Shown: piece by piece, positions 34,464-44,067 of the stretch
Layout: the number at the start of each line of letters is the position of its first letter
Numbering within the stretch: position 1 is the stretch's first letter
Origin: Anoxybacteroides rupiense
GTDB lineage: Bacteria > Bacillota > Bacilli > Bacillales > Anoxybacillaceae
DNA length: 64,000 nt
Reading direction: 5' to 3'
NCBI RefSeq assembly: GCF_014196195.1
Contig: NZ_JACIDF010000011.1
Location: forward strand, 1-64,000
The notes under the pieces: model-generated
Seen by the model: the letters and a program-made list of their open reading frames with translations, nothing else
Database searches by the model: none
What the model was told of the DNA's origin: nothing
Position numbers and translations under genes: made by a program

Positions 34464-34773
34464 CCATTGGCTTCTGATCGGTTTACTATCTGTTTCTACT
34501 TATCTGTCGCGGCTGCTCGGTGTGGAAGTAATGGCGGGGCGCCGGATGAGTCCAGTTTTACGCTTGTATTTTAGCTATGTGCCGATTGGCATTATGTCCG
34601 CACTTATTATCAAACAAGTTTTTCTTCCCGCAGGCGGGGAGCTAACCTTCTCGCCGCCTGTTTTGCTCGGCTGCTTAGCTGCGGCTATCGTGATGAAAAT
34701 CAGCAACCTGTTTCTTCCTTCTGTTGTAGTTGGCGTTGTCATAGGTTGGTTTGTTCGCTATTTTGGAGGATAG
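34456..34773 (+). CDS. azlD: Branched-chain amino acid exporter subunit AzlD
   Basis: This 105-residue protein with three to four spans is the small partner of AzlC. TYLSRLLGVEVMAGRRMSPV and YVPIGIMSALIIKQVFLP are typical. The ATG overlaps the azlC end by 8 bases behind GGGGGGAT, showing coupling. Its length is normal for the family. Confidence 0.92.
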   Translation: MLNHWLLIGLLSVSTYLSRLLGVEVMAGRRMSPVLRLYFSYVPIGIMSALIIKQVFLPAGGELTFSPPVLLGCLAAAIVMKISNLFLPSVVVGVVIGWFVRYFGG

Positions 34774-35206
34774 GAGGACCGTGTTATATATTTGCAACCT
34801 ATTCAAATTAAATCATTAACATACCTGAAATAGCCGACAAGGGAAATCGTATGCGAACATCCTGCATACGGTTTTTTTATCATATCGTACAATGGATATC
34901 TTGTCCTTTTTCAAGAATCAAGCGCCGTCGTCTCGGATTGCGCTTTTCTTATGAACAAAAGAAGTGAATGGGCGTGCCCGTGCTATTCTCCCAATCGCTG
35001 GAATATCATGTTATCATGGGCTGAATGAGCTCCATTGATAAGTCCAGTGATTTTTACATTTTGTATGACAAACGAAGAATAAGAGTTACATAATGTGTAA
35101 TGAAATATAACATCAGACATCATTATAATAAAACATAATGAATATTTATTGTTTTCGGAATAATAAAAATATAAAAATGCCTGTTTGAAAGGAGCGAACG
35201 TTTTAT
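34774..35206. other. Intergenic, azlD to carbamoylase
   Basis: No gene is seen in about 430 bases. A terminator lies at 34848-34879. The AT-rich stretch 35050-35180 probably holds the promoter of the following hydrolase; a minus-strand 77-codon frame here has no ribosome site. Confidence 0.45.
34848..34879 (+). terminator. azlCD terminator
   Basis: CGTATGC pairs with GCATACG around a nine-base loop, followed by GTTTTTTT. It lies about 75 bases after the azlD stop. Confidence 0.85.
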
Positions 35207-36442
35207 ATGGAAACACAAAAACGATTATTAGTCAATGGCGACAGATTGAAGGAAACATTGGAAACATTCGCTGATTTTGGCCGTACAGCTCATAACGGCG
35301 TTACACGATTAGCGTTGTCGAAAGAAGATCAGCAGGCGCGAAATTATTTTTGTGAATGCTGCAAACAGCTAGGAATGTCCATAAAAGTAGATGATATGGG
35401 AACCATTTATGCGACATTGCCAGGAGTAGAAAACAAGCCGCCCATTGTCATCGGTTCTCATCTCGATACGGTAAAAAAAGGCGGTCGCTTTGATGGGGTA
35501 CTAGGGGTGGCCGCCGGTTTGGAAGTAGCCCGTACATTAGTAGAAAATCAAATTCAACCAAAAATTCCGCTGACGATTGTCAATTTTACCAATGAAGAAG
35601 GAGCTAGATTCGAGCCGTCCATGATGGCGTCAGGAGTTTTATCAGGAAAATTTGCGAAGGAAGTGATGCTGCAAAAGGCAGATGCGGACGGAGTGACGTT
35701 TGCGGAAGCCTTGAAAGCAAGCGGATATGCCGGGCAGCCGGAAAATCGTTTAACCGAGGCAACCGCTTTTATTGAACTGCATATTGAACAAGGGCCTATA
35801 TTGGAACAAGAATCATTAACCATTGGCGTAGTGGAATGCGTCGTAGGCATGGTGTGTTATGAAATCGAGGTAACTGGAGAATCCAATCATGCGGGAACGA
35901 CACCAATGACGATGAGAAAGGATGCCTTGTTTAAGGCTAACGAACTTATCATGGAAGCGCGCCGTCGGCTTGGATCACTTGATCAGGCGCTTGTCTTTAC
36001 AATCGGTAGAATGGATGTCTCTCCTAATATTCATACGGTGATTCCAAACAAAGTCGTGTTTTCTCTGGAAGCGAGACATCAAAATCCGGATATCATCAAG
36101 CAGGTTGAAGGCATCATTCAAGGATTGACGCAGACATCGGAAGCGGATGGCTGCACGGTAACTGTAAAGAAATTGTGGGGACGGGATACGGTTTGGTTTG
36201 ACAGCGGGCTTTGCCAACAGCTGGAGCAATCGGCTCGGTCGCTAGGATACTCATATAAAAGAATGGTAAGCGGAGCAGGGCATGATGCGCAATTTATCGC
36301 CAGTTATATACCGACGGCGATGATTTTTGTGCCGAGTGTTAAAGGAAAGAGTCATTGTGAAGAAGAGTTGACGGCGTGGGAGGATTGCGAAAAAGGCGTG
36401 AATGTTTTGCTTGATGCTGTTTGTGCACTGCAATCGATCTAA
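35207..36442 (+). CDS. Zn-dependent N-carbamoyl-L-amino acid hydrolase / allantoate amidohydrolase (M20 family)
   Basis: This 411-residue amidohydrolase of the M20 carbamoylase group has metal ligands in GSHLDTVKKGGRFDGVLG (His near 87, Asp near 98), in NEEGARF (Glu near 132) and in IELHIEQGP (His near 193). ESNHAGTTPMTMRKDA is the lid/dimer loop, and SGAGHDAQF with the final His closes the site. It removes the carbamoyl or ureido group from N-carbamoyl amino acids or allantoate. GAAAGGAGCG precedes the ATG. The NCS1 permease downstream suggests use of hydantoins or allantoin. Confidence 0.9.
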   Translation: METQKRLLVNGDRLKETLETFADFGRTAHNGVTRLALSKEDQQARNYFCECCKQLGMSIKVDDMGTIYATLPGVENKPPIVIGSHLDTVKKGGRFDGVLGVAAGLEVARTLVENQIQPKIPLTIVNFTNEEGARFEPSMMASGVLSGKFAKEVMLQKADADGVTFAEALKASGYAGQPENRLTEATAFIELHIEQGPILEQESLTIGVVECVVGMVCYEIEVTGESNHAGTTPMTMRKDALFKANELIMEARRRLGSLDQALVFTIGRMDVSPNIHTVIPNKVVFSLEARHQNPDIIKQVEGIIQGLTQTSEADGCTVTVKKLWGRDTVWFDSGLCQQLEQSARSLGYSYKRMVSGAGHDAQFIASYIPTAMIFVPSVKGKSHCEEELTAWEDCEKGVNVLLDAVCALQSI

Positions 36443-36770
36443 AACAGCGCTCTTGAAGGAGGAAGGGTTACAGCTGCTCTCGTTATATAGCAAAAAGATG
36501 TAAACAAATAGGATCAACGGAGACCGATTTCTTCTTCACAGATTCATGAAGCAAAAGGAGGGGTTTTGCTAGTTTCAAAGCTATTGAATGGGGCCGTGAA
36601 ACGGTTCGTTCTTCGGCCCTCTAACCGTCGAACAGCTGCAGCACAAGATCCAGCGTTTATACCGGTGTACCGCGCGAATGGCCATACGAAACATTCTGGA
36701 GAATAGATGGCGAGTTCTGTGGTGAAGCTAGAGTCCGTTGAGAATGTATAAGGAAAAGGGAGGTATACCC
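36443..36770. other. Intergenic between hydrolase and permease, holding a small ORF
   Basis: About 330 bases. It contains a 46-codon frame described separately and, abutting it, a 14-codon frame at 36707-36751. No terminator is seen, so the hydrolase and permease may share a transcript. Confidence 0.4.
36566..36706 (+). CDS. Small ORF of 46 residues, unknown
   Basis: A TTG at 36566 lies three bases after AAAAGGAGGGG, a near-perfect ribosome site. The product starts LLVSKLLNGAVKRF and ends YRANGHTKHSGE, basic and polar, with no recognised family. Its TAG is followed at once by ATG. It may be a genuine small gene between a hydrolase and a permease, or the remains of a gene broken by the TAG. 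Confidence 0.35.
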   Translation: MLVSKLLNGAVKRFVLRPSNRRTAAAQDPAFIPVYRANGHTKHSGE

Positions 36771-38261
36771 ATGGCGAAGAAGAGCAATTATTTGAAGTCT
36801 CCAGATTTGCTTCCGATTGGGCAGTCGGAAAGAAATATAGGAACGTTTGGCTTTGCTGTGATTTGGGTGGGAATGGCGATTGTGCTGGCTGCATTTGCCA
36901 TTGGCGGATCGGCGATCCAAAGCTTGCCGCTATGGCTTGTCATCGTGGCTACGCTGCTAGGGTCTATCGGTATCGGGGTCTTTATGGTTATTATTGGGGA
37001 TATTGGCGTCGAGCACGGGCTTTCCTTTCCTGTTTATATGAGGGCTCCGTTCGGAACCATTGGGACTCATATTCCTTCGATCGTGCGCGGAGTAACAGCC
37101 GCCTGCTGGTTTGGGATTAACACCTATTTTGGAGCTTCCGCTATGAACGGAATTTTACATTTATTAGTCGGATTTGATAATTGGTTTCTTTGTTTTCTTT
37201 TATTTGCGGCGGTCCAGCTCCTGAATACGGCACTCGGAATCAAATCAATTGAACGGTTTGCGGACTTAGCTGCGCCCATTATTATTTTAATTTCCTGTTG
37301 GATGTATATCGCCTTATCGGACCAAGCGGCAGAAGCGGGCAAAGACATTTGGTCATGGGTGGAAAGTCCGGCGACAGGAGGAGCCGCTTTTACAGCATTT
37401 ATGATTATTGTGATGGCTAATATGGGCTTTTGGGGAACATTGGCGGCGGATATGCCGTCATTATCGCGGTTTTTTAAAGCGCCTGCGTATGAGCGCAACT
37501 GGTTTAAGCGCAATAAAACCCAGCTTGTGGGCAGTTTGATTGTTATGCCGATTTTTAATACATTTATGGTGACGATTGGAGCTGTATCTTATATGGCCGT
37601 TTCCAGCGCAGATCCTGTTGCGGCGTTGCAACAAACAGCCAGCGGCTTTATTCTTGGAATTTTACTGCTGATGATTGTGCTGGCGCAATGGTCTACGAAT
37701 ACGTCTGCGAATGTCATCCCGGCGGCGACGATTTTTTCCAATGTCGGCGGTCCCAAGGTGCCGTTTTGGGTGGGAGTGATAGTGGCCGGAATCATTGGAA
37801 TTCTCGCTCAGCCATGGAGTTTGTTTGATGTGCTCAACACCGCATTATTGATTATTGGCGCCATTTTATCTTCCATTGTTGGCATTTTGTTCGCTGATTA
37901 TTATTTGCTTCGCAAGCGGCGAGTCAATGTAGCAGAGCTTTACGAAATGAATGGGCAATACCGGTATCACAAGGGCTTTAACTGGGCCGGCATGATCGCT
38001 TGGATCGGGGGAGGGCTTATTGCGAATCTGTTTCCGGCCTATTCGTCGCTTGTCGGCTTTGTAGCCGGTGCGCTCTTTTATTATGTGCTGGCCAAATATT
38101 GGTGGTTTAAAAAATATCCTCAAGCGGAAATGGAAGAGCCGAGGGATGAGAAATATTTGGGGATCACTGTTGGACGCGACTGGCACATCGCGACAGATGA
38201 AGAAGCTTATATGGCGCCAGAAATCGCTCATTCACCAGCGATGGAGGCGAAGGAAAATTAA
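36771..38261 (+). CDS. NCS1-family allantoin/hydantoin/purine permease
   Basis: This 496-residue transporter with 12 spans belongs to the nucleobase-cation-symport-1 family (PucI/Mhp1 type). Landmarks are SPDLLPIGQSERNIGTFGFA, the GIGVFMVIIGDIGVEHGLSF region, FPVYMRAPFGTIGTHIPS and WSTNTSANVIPA. AAGGGAGG lies seven bases before the ATG. It is next to an N-carbamoyl amino acid/allantoate hydrolase, so it probably imports the substrate of that enzyme. A short polar C-terminal tail of about 35 residues follows the last span. Confidence 0.92.
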   Translation: MAKKSNYLKSPDLLPIGQSERNIGTFGFAVIWVGMAIVLAAFAIGGSAIQSLPLWLVIVATLLGSIGIGVFMVIIGDIGVEHGLSFPVYMRAPFGTIGTHIPSIVRGVTAACWFGINTYFGASAMNGILHLLVGFDNWFLCFLLFAAVQLLNTALGIKSIERFADLAAPIIILISCWMYIALSDQAAEAGKDIWSWVESPATGGAAFTAFMIIVMANMGFWGTLAADMPSLSRFFKAPAYERNWFKRNKTQLVGSLIVMPIFNTFMVTIGAVSYMAVSSADPVAALQQTASGFILGILLLMIVLAQWSTNTSANVIPAATIFSNVGGPKVPFWVGVIVAGIIGILAQPWSLFDVLNTALLIIGAILSSIVGILFADYYLLRKRRVNVAELYEMNGQYRYHKGFNWAGMIAWIGGGLIANLFPAYSSLVGFVAGALFYYVLAKYWWFKKYPQAEMEEPRDEKYLGITVGRDWHIATDEEAYMAPEIAHSPAMEAKEN

Positions 38262-38362
38262 GAGATAAGTTCAGCGGAATCTTGACGTTTCTTCCTTCAT
38301 ATTTCTATTGTTGGTGTTACATTTGTATGACACGGTGCCATTCGTCGTTGAAAGGGGCAAGC

Positions 38363-38383
38363 GAAGAGCTTGGCTCTTTTTTT
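38363..38383 (+). terminator. Terminator after the NCS1 permease
   Basis: AAGAGC pairs with GCTCTT around TTG, followed by TTTTT. It lies about 100 bases after the permease stop. Confidence 0.65.
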
Positions 38384-38551
38384 ATGGCAGTGGGTCAATC
38401 CTGAAGACTGCTGCGTTTTTATATAATATAACAACCATATGCGTGACACATTCATTCGTTCACCGCAAATCATCCATGCATCCATGCCGAATCATTATGG
38501 AAAAGCGAAAAAGGTAACGTTTTTTGATAGGCTGTTGTCGCTCGTTTCGTT

Positions 38552-38680
38552 TATAATATAGTGATAGAAACTTCCTGTTCCCTGCTTTTGGCTGAGTACT
38601 GCCGGGGGCTCATGGGAAAGGGATGATAAAAAGATCATTCATATCTATTTTCATTCTGTAGGGTAAAGGGGAATCGGGAT
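38552..38680 (+). promoter_or_regulatory. pdxK promoter -10 and folded leader
   Basis: TATAAT at 38552-38557 is a perfect -10, with no good -35 at normal spacing. The leader that follows can fold: TTCCC (38578-38582) pairs with GGGAA (38614-38618), and inside it GGC (38590-38592) pairs with GCC (38601-38603). It does not match the TPP riboswitch. The rest of 38262-38551 holds the permease terminator and no gene. Confidence 0.4.
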
Positions 38681-39478
38681 ATGTTGCAAAAAGCCTTAAC
38701 GATTGCTGGCTCCGATACAAGCGGCGGTGCCGGCATTCAAGCAGATTTAAAAACGTTTCAAGAGCTTAATGTATATGGAATGACGGCTCTTACGACCATT
38801 GTCACAATGGATCCAGAAACCTGGCAGCACCGAGTATTTCCATTAGGAACGGATGTGCTAGAATCTCAATTGCAGACTGCCTTTTCTGCTGGGATCGATG
38901 CCTTGAAAACAGGAATGCTCGGTTCGGTGGAGGTCATTGAGTTAGCGGCAGCCTATATTGACAAATACGAAATGGAGCGAGTGGTGATTGATCCAGTTAT
39001 GGTATGCAAAGGGGAAAATGAAGTGCTCCATCCTGAAACAACCGACGCTTTGCGGGATGTCCTTGTCAAGCGTGCGCTCATTGTAACTCCGAACCTATTC
39101 GAAGCGAGCCAGCTGGCAAAAAGCGAACCCATTCGAACATTGGATGATATGAAACAAGCGGCCACGACTATTTATGAACTGGGCGCAAAGTATGTATTAA
39201 TTAAAGGCGGCAAGCAATTGCAGCACGAAAAAGCCATTGATTTATTGTATGACGGAAAAGAATATCGCCTATTTGAAGCAGAAAAAGTAGAAACAACGTT
39301 TAATCACGGCGCTGGCTGTACGTATGCTGCGGCCATTACAGCTGAGCTTGCGAAGGGCCGGACTGTCGAAGATGCCGTTGGATTGGCCAAGCAATTTATC
39401 TCAAAAGCGGTCCGCCATGGCTTCCGTCTCAATGATTTTGTCGGTCCGGTGATGCATGCGGCCCACCGCCGTTTTTAA
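38681..39478 (+). CDS. pdxK: Pyridoxine/pyridoxal/pyridoxamine kinase PdxK (ThiD-like)
   Basis: This 265-residue ribokinase-like enzyme phosphorylates vitamin B6 forms. It begins LQKALTIAGSDTSGGAGIQA and has VVIDPVMVCKGENEVLHPE, VTPNLFEASQL, YVLIKGGKQL and, at the catalytic end, FNHGAGCTYAAAITAELAKG. The 'HGAGCT' motif and overall sequence match B. subtilis PdxK rather than ThiD, which has 'HGTGC'. A single gene with its own promoter and AAAGGGG site. Confidence 0.92.
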   Translation: MLQKALTIAGSDTSGGAGIQADLKTFQELNVYGMTALTTIVTMDPETWQHRVFPLGTDVLESQLQTAFSAGIDALKTGMLGSVEVIELAAAYIDKYEMERVVIDPVMVCKGENEVLHPETTDALRDVLVKRALIVTPNLFEASQLAKSEPIRTLDDMKQAATTIYELGAKYVLIKGGKQLQHEKAIDLLYDGKEYRLFEAEKVETTFNHGAGCTYAAAITAELAKGRTVEDAVGLAKQFISKAVRHGFRLNDFVGPVMHAAHRRF

Positions 39479-39493
39479 CACATCCACCGAGAG

Positions 39494-39520
39494 TCTCTCA
39501 CCTCTAAACGAAGTGAAGGT
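39494..39520. repeat. 27-bp repeat copy 2 (IS200/IS605 end-like)
   Basis: It matches 32549-32575 at 26 of 27 positions. Here the arms CACCT and AGGTG are intact. It starts 15 bases after the pdxK stop. Confidence 0.6.
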
Positions 39521-39949
39521 GGTGGAGGTTCATAAGCACGACTATAATAGGACTCATGGCCCCTTATAGCCTTAGCTGTTTTTCCGGCTAAGGCTATATC
39601 CGCTTTTCATGGTATCTCTATTTCCTTCTTTATCGTTCGTATTCAACAAAACCTTCTTTGACATGTAAATCCTTCTCTCTATTTGTCAAACATGATTTAT
39701 TTTTTGTAGGCGTTTGTACAGTACAGATATTAAAACAGAAATTTAGTCTATATTTTAAAAGTTTTATCGTTCTCTTTCTTGAACTAAGGAGAAAATTAAC
39801 TAAAAAAGCTAGATTGACTAGGCGGAAACTTGTTTTACTGTTTATTACTTAGTAAATCGCTGTCCTTTTTCTTGTATTCGGAAAATTGTCTATTTATAAA
39901 TCAGGAATCTATCCATGTGCAGCAAACAGGAAATCACATATAATTCCAT

Positions 39950-39964
39950 TGATAATAATTATCA
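39950..39964. promoter_or_regulatory. Fur box, distal dhb copy
   Basis: TGATAATAATTATCA is a perfect 7-1-7 Fur box. It lies about 390 bases before dhbA, with no gene start close by, so it is either a distal Fur site of the dhb control region or serves an unseen small transcript. Confidence 0.75.
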
Positions 39965-40119
39965 TTTTTATCATTTGTATTTTACGAGGATAGTAGATGA
40001 AAAACTAGAAATATAATCTATTGGAACTGGTTGATATGACCAAATTGCCAATTAATACTAAAGTTATTTTCTACAGAATGGGGCCAATGTAGCATTTTTT
40101 TGCTAATATCGAAAATGCA

Positions 40120-40148
40120 TTGACGTGGAGATGCTGTTTATGTAGCAT
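40120..40148 (+). promoter_or_regulatory. Candidate dhb promoter
   Basis: TTGACG (40120-40125) and TAGCAT (40143-40148) are 17 bases apart, and TG precedes the -10. The start site would fall just before or inside the Fur box at 40167. The poor -10 fits a promoter that needs an activator such as Btr. Confidence 0.45.
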
Positions 40149-40166
40149 AGTTAGTGAAGAATTTTC

Positions 40167-40185
40167 GATAATGATAATCATTATC
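40167..40185. promoter_or_regulatory. Fur box of the dhb operon
   Basis: GATAATGATAATCATTATC is a perfect 19-base Fur consensus. It contains the 7-1-7 core TGATAATCATTATCA (40172-40186). It lies about 170 bases before dhbA. A weaker half-match, TTGATAATGATGATG, follows near 40210. It predicts repression by Fe-Fur. Confidence 0.93.
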
Positions 40186-40354
40186 AATAATGGTATGTAT
40201 TTGCAACCATTTGATAATGATGATGACCATTTCTGTTTGTTTGGTTTTATGTAAAAATGCTCGACGCAGTTAGCTGAAATCAGCAAAGATGCTGGGAAGG
40301 CATGCTTCGCTAGTTGTCATTCATTGACCCATGGGCGGGAAAGGAGTGAAAAGG

Positions 40355-41140
40355 ATGGATCAATGCGGAATAGCAGGAAAAGTGGCTCTTGTTACCGGCG
40401 CTGCCCAAGGAATTGGCGAGGCGGTAATAAGGGCTTTTGTTAAGCAAGGGGTGCTGGTTGCGGCTGTTGACCGAAATGGTGAACGATTAGATGCCCTTGT
40501 TTCTGAATTGCAGGGACAAGGTTATCGGGTGCAATCGTTTTTGGCCGACGTAGCGAATCGCACTCAAGTGGATGAAGTAGTGGAGAAAGTGGAGCAGAGT
40601 TTAGGTCCGATCGAGATTTTAGTCAATGTTGCCGGCATTTTGCGGACAGGGCCTGTAAACAGCTTGACGGATCAAGATTGGGAAGAGGTATTCAAGGTCA
40701 ATGCAACAGGTGTTTTTTATGTGTCTCGTGCTGTGAGCCGGCGTATGATTCCTCGCCGCTCGGGCGCGATTGTAACAGTAAGCTCAAACGCAGCGACGAC
40801 GCCACGGATGTCAATGGCTGCTTATGCAGCGTCAAAAGCGGCTGCAACGATGTTTACGAAATGCCTTGGTTTAGAGTTGGCTCCTTATCACATTCGCTGC
40901 AACGTAGTTTCTCCTGGTTCGACTGAAACCGATATGCAGCGAGCGATGTGGACAGATGACAATGGGGCCAATAAAGTGATCGCTGGCTCATTGGAGGAAT
41001 ACCGCCTTGGCATTCCTTTAAAAAAGCTGGCGCAGCCTTCAGATATTGCTGATGCGGTTCTATTCCTTGCTTCTGAGCAATCACGCCATATTACACTGCA
41101 TGATCTCAGAGTAGATGGAGGCGCTACGTTAGATTCATAA
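40355..41140 (+). CDS. dhbA: 2,3-dihydro-2,3-dihydroxybenzoate dehydrogenase DhbA
   Basis: This 261-residue short-chain dehydrogenase oxidises 2,3-dihydro-DHB to 2,3-dihydroxybenzoate with NAD+. The nucleotide loop is GAAQGIGEA (about 15-23). The catalytic Tyr157 and Lys161 are in YAASKAA, and [12 protein letters not shown] supplies the Ser. ATG 40355 is chosen behind AAAGGAGTGAAAAGG. It is the first gene of the dhbACEBF order known from B. subtilis and follows a perfect Fur box. Confidence 0.95.
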   Translation: MDQCGIAGKVALVTGAAQGIGEAVIRAFVKQGVLVAAVDRNGERLDALVSELQGQGYRVQSFLADVANRTQVDEVVEKVEQSLGPIEILVNVAGILRTGPVNSLTDQDWEEVFKVNATGVFYVSRAVSRRMIPRRSGAIVTVSSNAATTPRMSMAAYAASKAAATMFTKCLGLELAPYHIRCNVVSPGSTETDMQRAMWTDDNGANKVIAGSLEEYRLGIPLKKLAQPSDIADAVLFLASEQSRHITLHDLRVDGGATLDS

Positions 41141-41162
41141 CATTCCATGGAGGGAACGACGG

Positions 41163-42401
41163 ATGCAAACAAAAACAATGAATCATGCTACAGCTGAACA
41201 GCTGCTTGCTGAATATAAAGCGGGGGCCTCTTTTTTTCTAGCTTCGCCGCGGCAAACTCTGTTAGCTCAAGGAATGGTTGCGGTTGTGCCAACGAATGGC
41301 TATGAAAATGAAAAAGCACAAATAATGAATCATATCAAACAAGTGTTAAAAAGGGTAAAACAGCAGGGAATCAGTCATCATCCTATGGTGGTGGGCGCCA
41401 TTCCTTTTGACCATCTGTATCCCGCTCAATTGATGGTGCCTTCAGAGGTGGAATGGGCCGGTCCGCTGTCCTTTGGCCAATGGAAGGAGCCGATTGAACA
41501 GCAGACAGATCGAGAATATAAGGTAACCCCCATTCCATCACCGGAAGGCTATAAGGATGCAGTGGGACAAGGATTGCAGCGCATCAAAGCAGGGGATCTT
41601 CGCAAAATCGTTTTATCAAGATCCCTTCAGCTTACTTCAACCCAAAAGGTTGATATTCCGCGACTTTTGCGGCAGCTGGCTGTACATAATCCAACAGGCT
41701 ATACATTTGCTGCGGCCTTGCCAGATCGTGTTGTACGTGCTGATGCAGCGCCCCACGAAATCACCGGGAATCGCACGCTTGTTGGAGCGAGTCCGGAACT
41801 GCTCGTTGCCAAATCTGGCATGCAGGTGATCGCGAATCCATTAGCAGGTTCAGCGCCGCGCAGCAGCGATCCAGAAGAAGATCGGCGACGCGCTCAGGAG
41901 CTTCTGTCTTCAGCGAAAAATCGCCATGAGCATGCAGTTGTCATCGAAGCGGTAGCAAATGCGCTCAGACCGTTTTGCAAGACATTGGATGTGCCGGAAG
42001 AGCCTTCGCTGATTCATACAGAAACGATGTGGCATTTATCCACGGTTATTCGCGGCGAACTATCTTCATCGTCGATTACTTCGCTTGATTTGGCGTTTGC
42101 GCTTCATCCGACCCCAGCGGTTTGCGGCACGCCGACCCCAGTAGCGAAGCAGGCCATTCAAGAGATTGAACCGTTTGAACGCGGCTTTTTTACCGGAATG
42201 GTAGGATGGTGCAACGAAGAGGGAGATGGAGAATGGATCGTAACGATTCGTTGTGCCGAAATTGAAGATCATACGCTTCGCTTGTTTGCCGGTGCTGGTG
42301 TTGTAGAAGGGTCAAAGCCGGAGGAAGAATTGGCGGAAACATCGGCTAAGTTTCGCACCATGTTGTTAGCGATGGGATTAAATGACGACATTCTTAAGTA
42401 A
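41163..42401 (+). CDS. dhbC: Isochorismate synthase DhbC
   Basis: This 412-residue enzyme converts chorismate to isochorismate, the entry step of 2,3-DHB synthesis. The chorismate-utilising core is clear: [55 protein letters not shown] and [16 protein letters not shown], with the metal-binding Glu residues of the family. GGAGGGAACG precedes the ATG, 22 bases after dhbA. B. subtilis DhbC has 398 residues. Confidence 0.95.
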   Translation: MQTKTMNHATAEQLLAEYKAGASFFLASPRQTLLAQGMVAVVPTNGYENEKAQIMNHIKQVLKRVKQQGISHHPMVVGAIPFDHLYPAQLMVPSEVEWAGPLSFGQWKEPIEQQTDREYKVTPIPSPEGYKDAVGQGLQRIKAGDLRKIVLSRSLQLTSTQKVDIPRLLRQLAVHNPTGYTFAAALPDRVVRADAAPHEITGNRTLVGASPELLVAKSGMQVIANPLAGSAPRSSDPEEDRRRAQELLSSAKNRHEHAVVIEAVANALRPFCKTLDVPEEPSLIHTETMWHLSTVIRGELSSSSITSLDLAFALHPTPAVCGTPTPVAKQAIQEIEPFERGFFTGMVGWCNEEGDGEWIVTIRCAEIEDHTLRLFAGAGVVEGSKPEEELAETSAKFRTMLLAMGLNDDILK

Positions 42402-42418
42402 GTACGGAGGGGAAAGCC

Positions 42419-44044
42419 ATGTTAAGCGGATGCGTTGCCTGGCCAAAAGAATTGGCTGATTTTTATCGTAAGGAAGGATGCTGGGCGGGTGAAACGTTCG
42501 GCGATATGTTGCGGCAAAGAGCAATGAAGTATGGTGAACGGATTGCCGTTACCTCTCGAAAAAGACAGCTTACATATCAAGAGCTTGATCGGCGAGCGGA
42601 CCAGCTTGCGGCGGGACTTTATCAAATGGGGATTCGCCCGAAGGATCGCGTGGTTCTTCAATTGCCTAATCAAGTGGAATTTTTTGAAGTATGCTTTGCC
42701 TTATTTCGCTTGGGGGCGCTTCCTGTCTTTGCCTTGCCTTCCCATCGATTCAGTGAAATTCGCTATTTTTGCGAGTTTAGCGAAGCGGCCGCCTATATTA
42801 TTGCTGATCAGCATGCGGGATTTGATTTTCGATCACTTGCCCGGCAGGTAAAGGCAGCTGTTCCAACATTGAAGCATGTCATCGTCACAGGAGAAGCAGA
42901 AGAGTTTCTATCATTAGAAGACTTGTTTATCGAGCCGATTGAGCTCCCTATTGTCCGTTCCAGCGACATTGCGTTCTTTCAATTATCGGGCGGCAGCACA
43001 GGGTTATCAAAAATGATTCCGCGCACTCATGATGAGTATATTTACAGCCTGCGCATCAGTGCGGAAATTTGCCAGTTAAATCAAGATAGCATCTACCTTG
43101 CTGCTCTGCCGATGGCTCATAACTACCCGCTTAGCTCACCAGGAGTGCTAGGAACGTTGTATGCTGGCGGAAGAGTGGTTTTGTCGGAAAGTCCTAGCCC
43201 AGATGAGGCGTTTCCGCTGATCCAGCAGGAAAAGGTGACCATTACGGCGCTTGTGCCGCCGCTCGTTTGGATTTGGCTTGATGCCGCCTCTTCCCGGCAA
43301 TATGATTTATCGAGCTTGCAAGTTTTGCAGGTCGGCGGTGCTAAATTTAGTGCGGAAGTGGCGAAAAGAGTTCAGCCTGTGTTGGGTTGCAAGCTGCAGC
43401 AAGTATACGGTATGGCTGAAGGGCTCGTTAATTATACGAGATTAGACGATCCGGAGGAAATTGTGATTCATACGCAAGGAAGGCCGATGTCACCATACGA
43501 TGAAATCCGCATTGTTGATGAGGAGGATCGCGAAGTGGAACCGGGAGAAGTGGGTGAGCTGTTAACAAGGGGACCTTATACGATCCGCGGCTATTATAAA
43601 GCGGAGGCGCATAATGCAAAAGCGTTTACTTCTGATGGATTTTACCGAACGGGTGATTTAGTGCGAATGACTCCGTCCGGCTACTTGGTGGTGGAGGGGC
43701 GCGTAAAGGATCAGATTAACCGGGGCGGTGAAAAAATCGCCGCTGAGGAAATGGAAAATCACCTTCTTGCTCATCCTGCGGTACGCGATGCGGCAATTGT
43801 CTCCATGCCTGATGAATTTCTTGGCGAACGGTCATGCGCTTTTATTATTCCGCGTGATGCGTCCTTGAAAGCGACGGAATTGAGAGCATTTTTGCGAGAG
43901 CGTGGGGTAGCCGCCTTTAAAATACCGGATCGAATTGAGTTTGTTGATTCATTTCCAAAGACGCCTGTTGGAAAAATCAACAAAAGAGAATTGCGCAAAA
44001 GGATTACTGAAAAGCTGCAAGCATCTCAAAAGACAACGGTATAA
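42419..44044 (+). CDS. dhbE: 2,3-dihydroxybenzoate-AMP ligase DhbE
   Basis: This 541-residue adenylation enzyme activates 2,3-DHB and loads it on the aryl-carrier domain of DhbB. The ATP loop is [15 protein letters not shown], the aryl-acid pocket motif [13 protein letters not shown] is typical, and [22 protein letters not shown] and [11 protein letters not shown] (catalytic Lys) follow. Length matches DhbE/EntE (539/536). ACGGAGGGGAAAG precedes the ATG. Confidence 0.95.
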   Translation: MLSGCVAWPKELADFYRKEGCWAGETFGDMLRQRAMKYGERIAVTSRKRQLTYQELDRRADQLAAGLYQMGIRPKDRVVLQLPNQVEFFEVCFALFRLGALPVFALPSHRFSEIRYFCEFSEAAAYIIADQHAGFDFRSLARQVKAAVPTLKHVIVTGEAEEFLSLEDLFIEPIELPIVRSSDIAFFQLSGGSTGLSKMIPRTHDEYIYSLRISAEICQLNQDSIYLAALPMAHNYPLSSPGVLGTLYAGGRVVLSESPSPDEAFPLIQQEKVTITALVPPLVWIWLDAASSRQYDLSSLQVLQVGGAKFSAEVAKRVQPVLGCKLQQVYGMAEGLVNYTRLDDPEEIVIHTQGRPMSPYDEIRIVDEEDREVEPGEVGELLTRGPYTIRGYYKAEAHNAKAFTSDGFYRTGDLVRMTPSGYLVVEGRVKDQINRGGEKIAAEEMENHLLAHPAVRDAAIVSMPDEFLGERSCAFIIPRDASLKATELRAFLRERGVAAFKIPDRIEFVDSFPKTPVGKINKRELRKRITEKLQASQKTTV

Positions 44045-44067
44045 CCATAGAGAAAGGAAGTGGTCAG

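Larger units (their letters stand above)
39479..40166. other. Long intergenic region between pdxK and dhbA
   Basis: It holds the second 27-bp repeat copy, a hairpin (TATAGCCTTAGC/GCTAAGGCTATA, 39565-39597) with no T tail, a first Fur box (39950-39964) and the presumed dhb promoter (40120-40148). A 64-codon plus-strand frame at 39658 lacks a ribosome site and is not called. Confidence 0.5.

Noticed and set aside
36544-36920. Two minus-strand frames between hydrolase and permease
   Set aside because: They overlap the start of the well-supported permease gene and lack ribosome sites.
38578-38618. Possible TPP riboswitch before pdxK because the gene resembles thiD
   Set aside because: The conserved CTGAGA and ACCTGATC segments of the TPP element are absent, and the HGAGC motif marks PdxK rather than ThiD.
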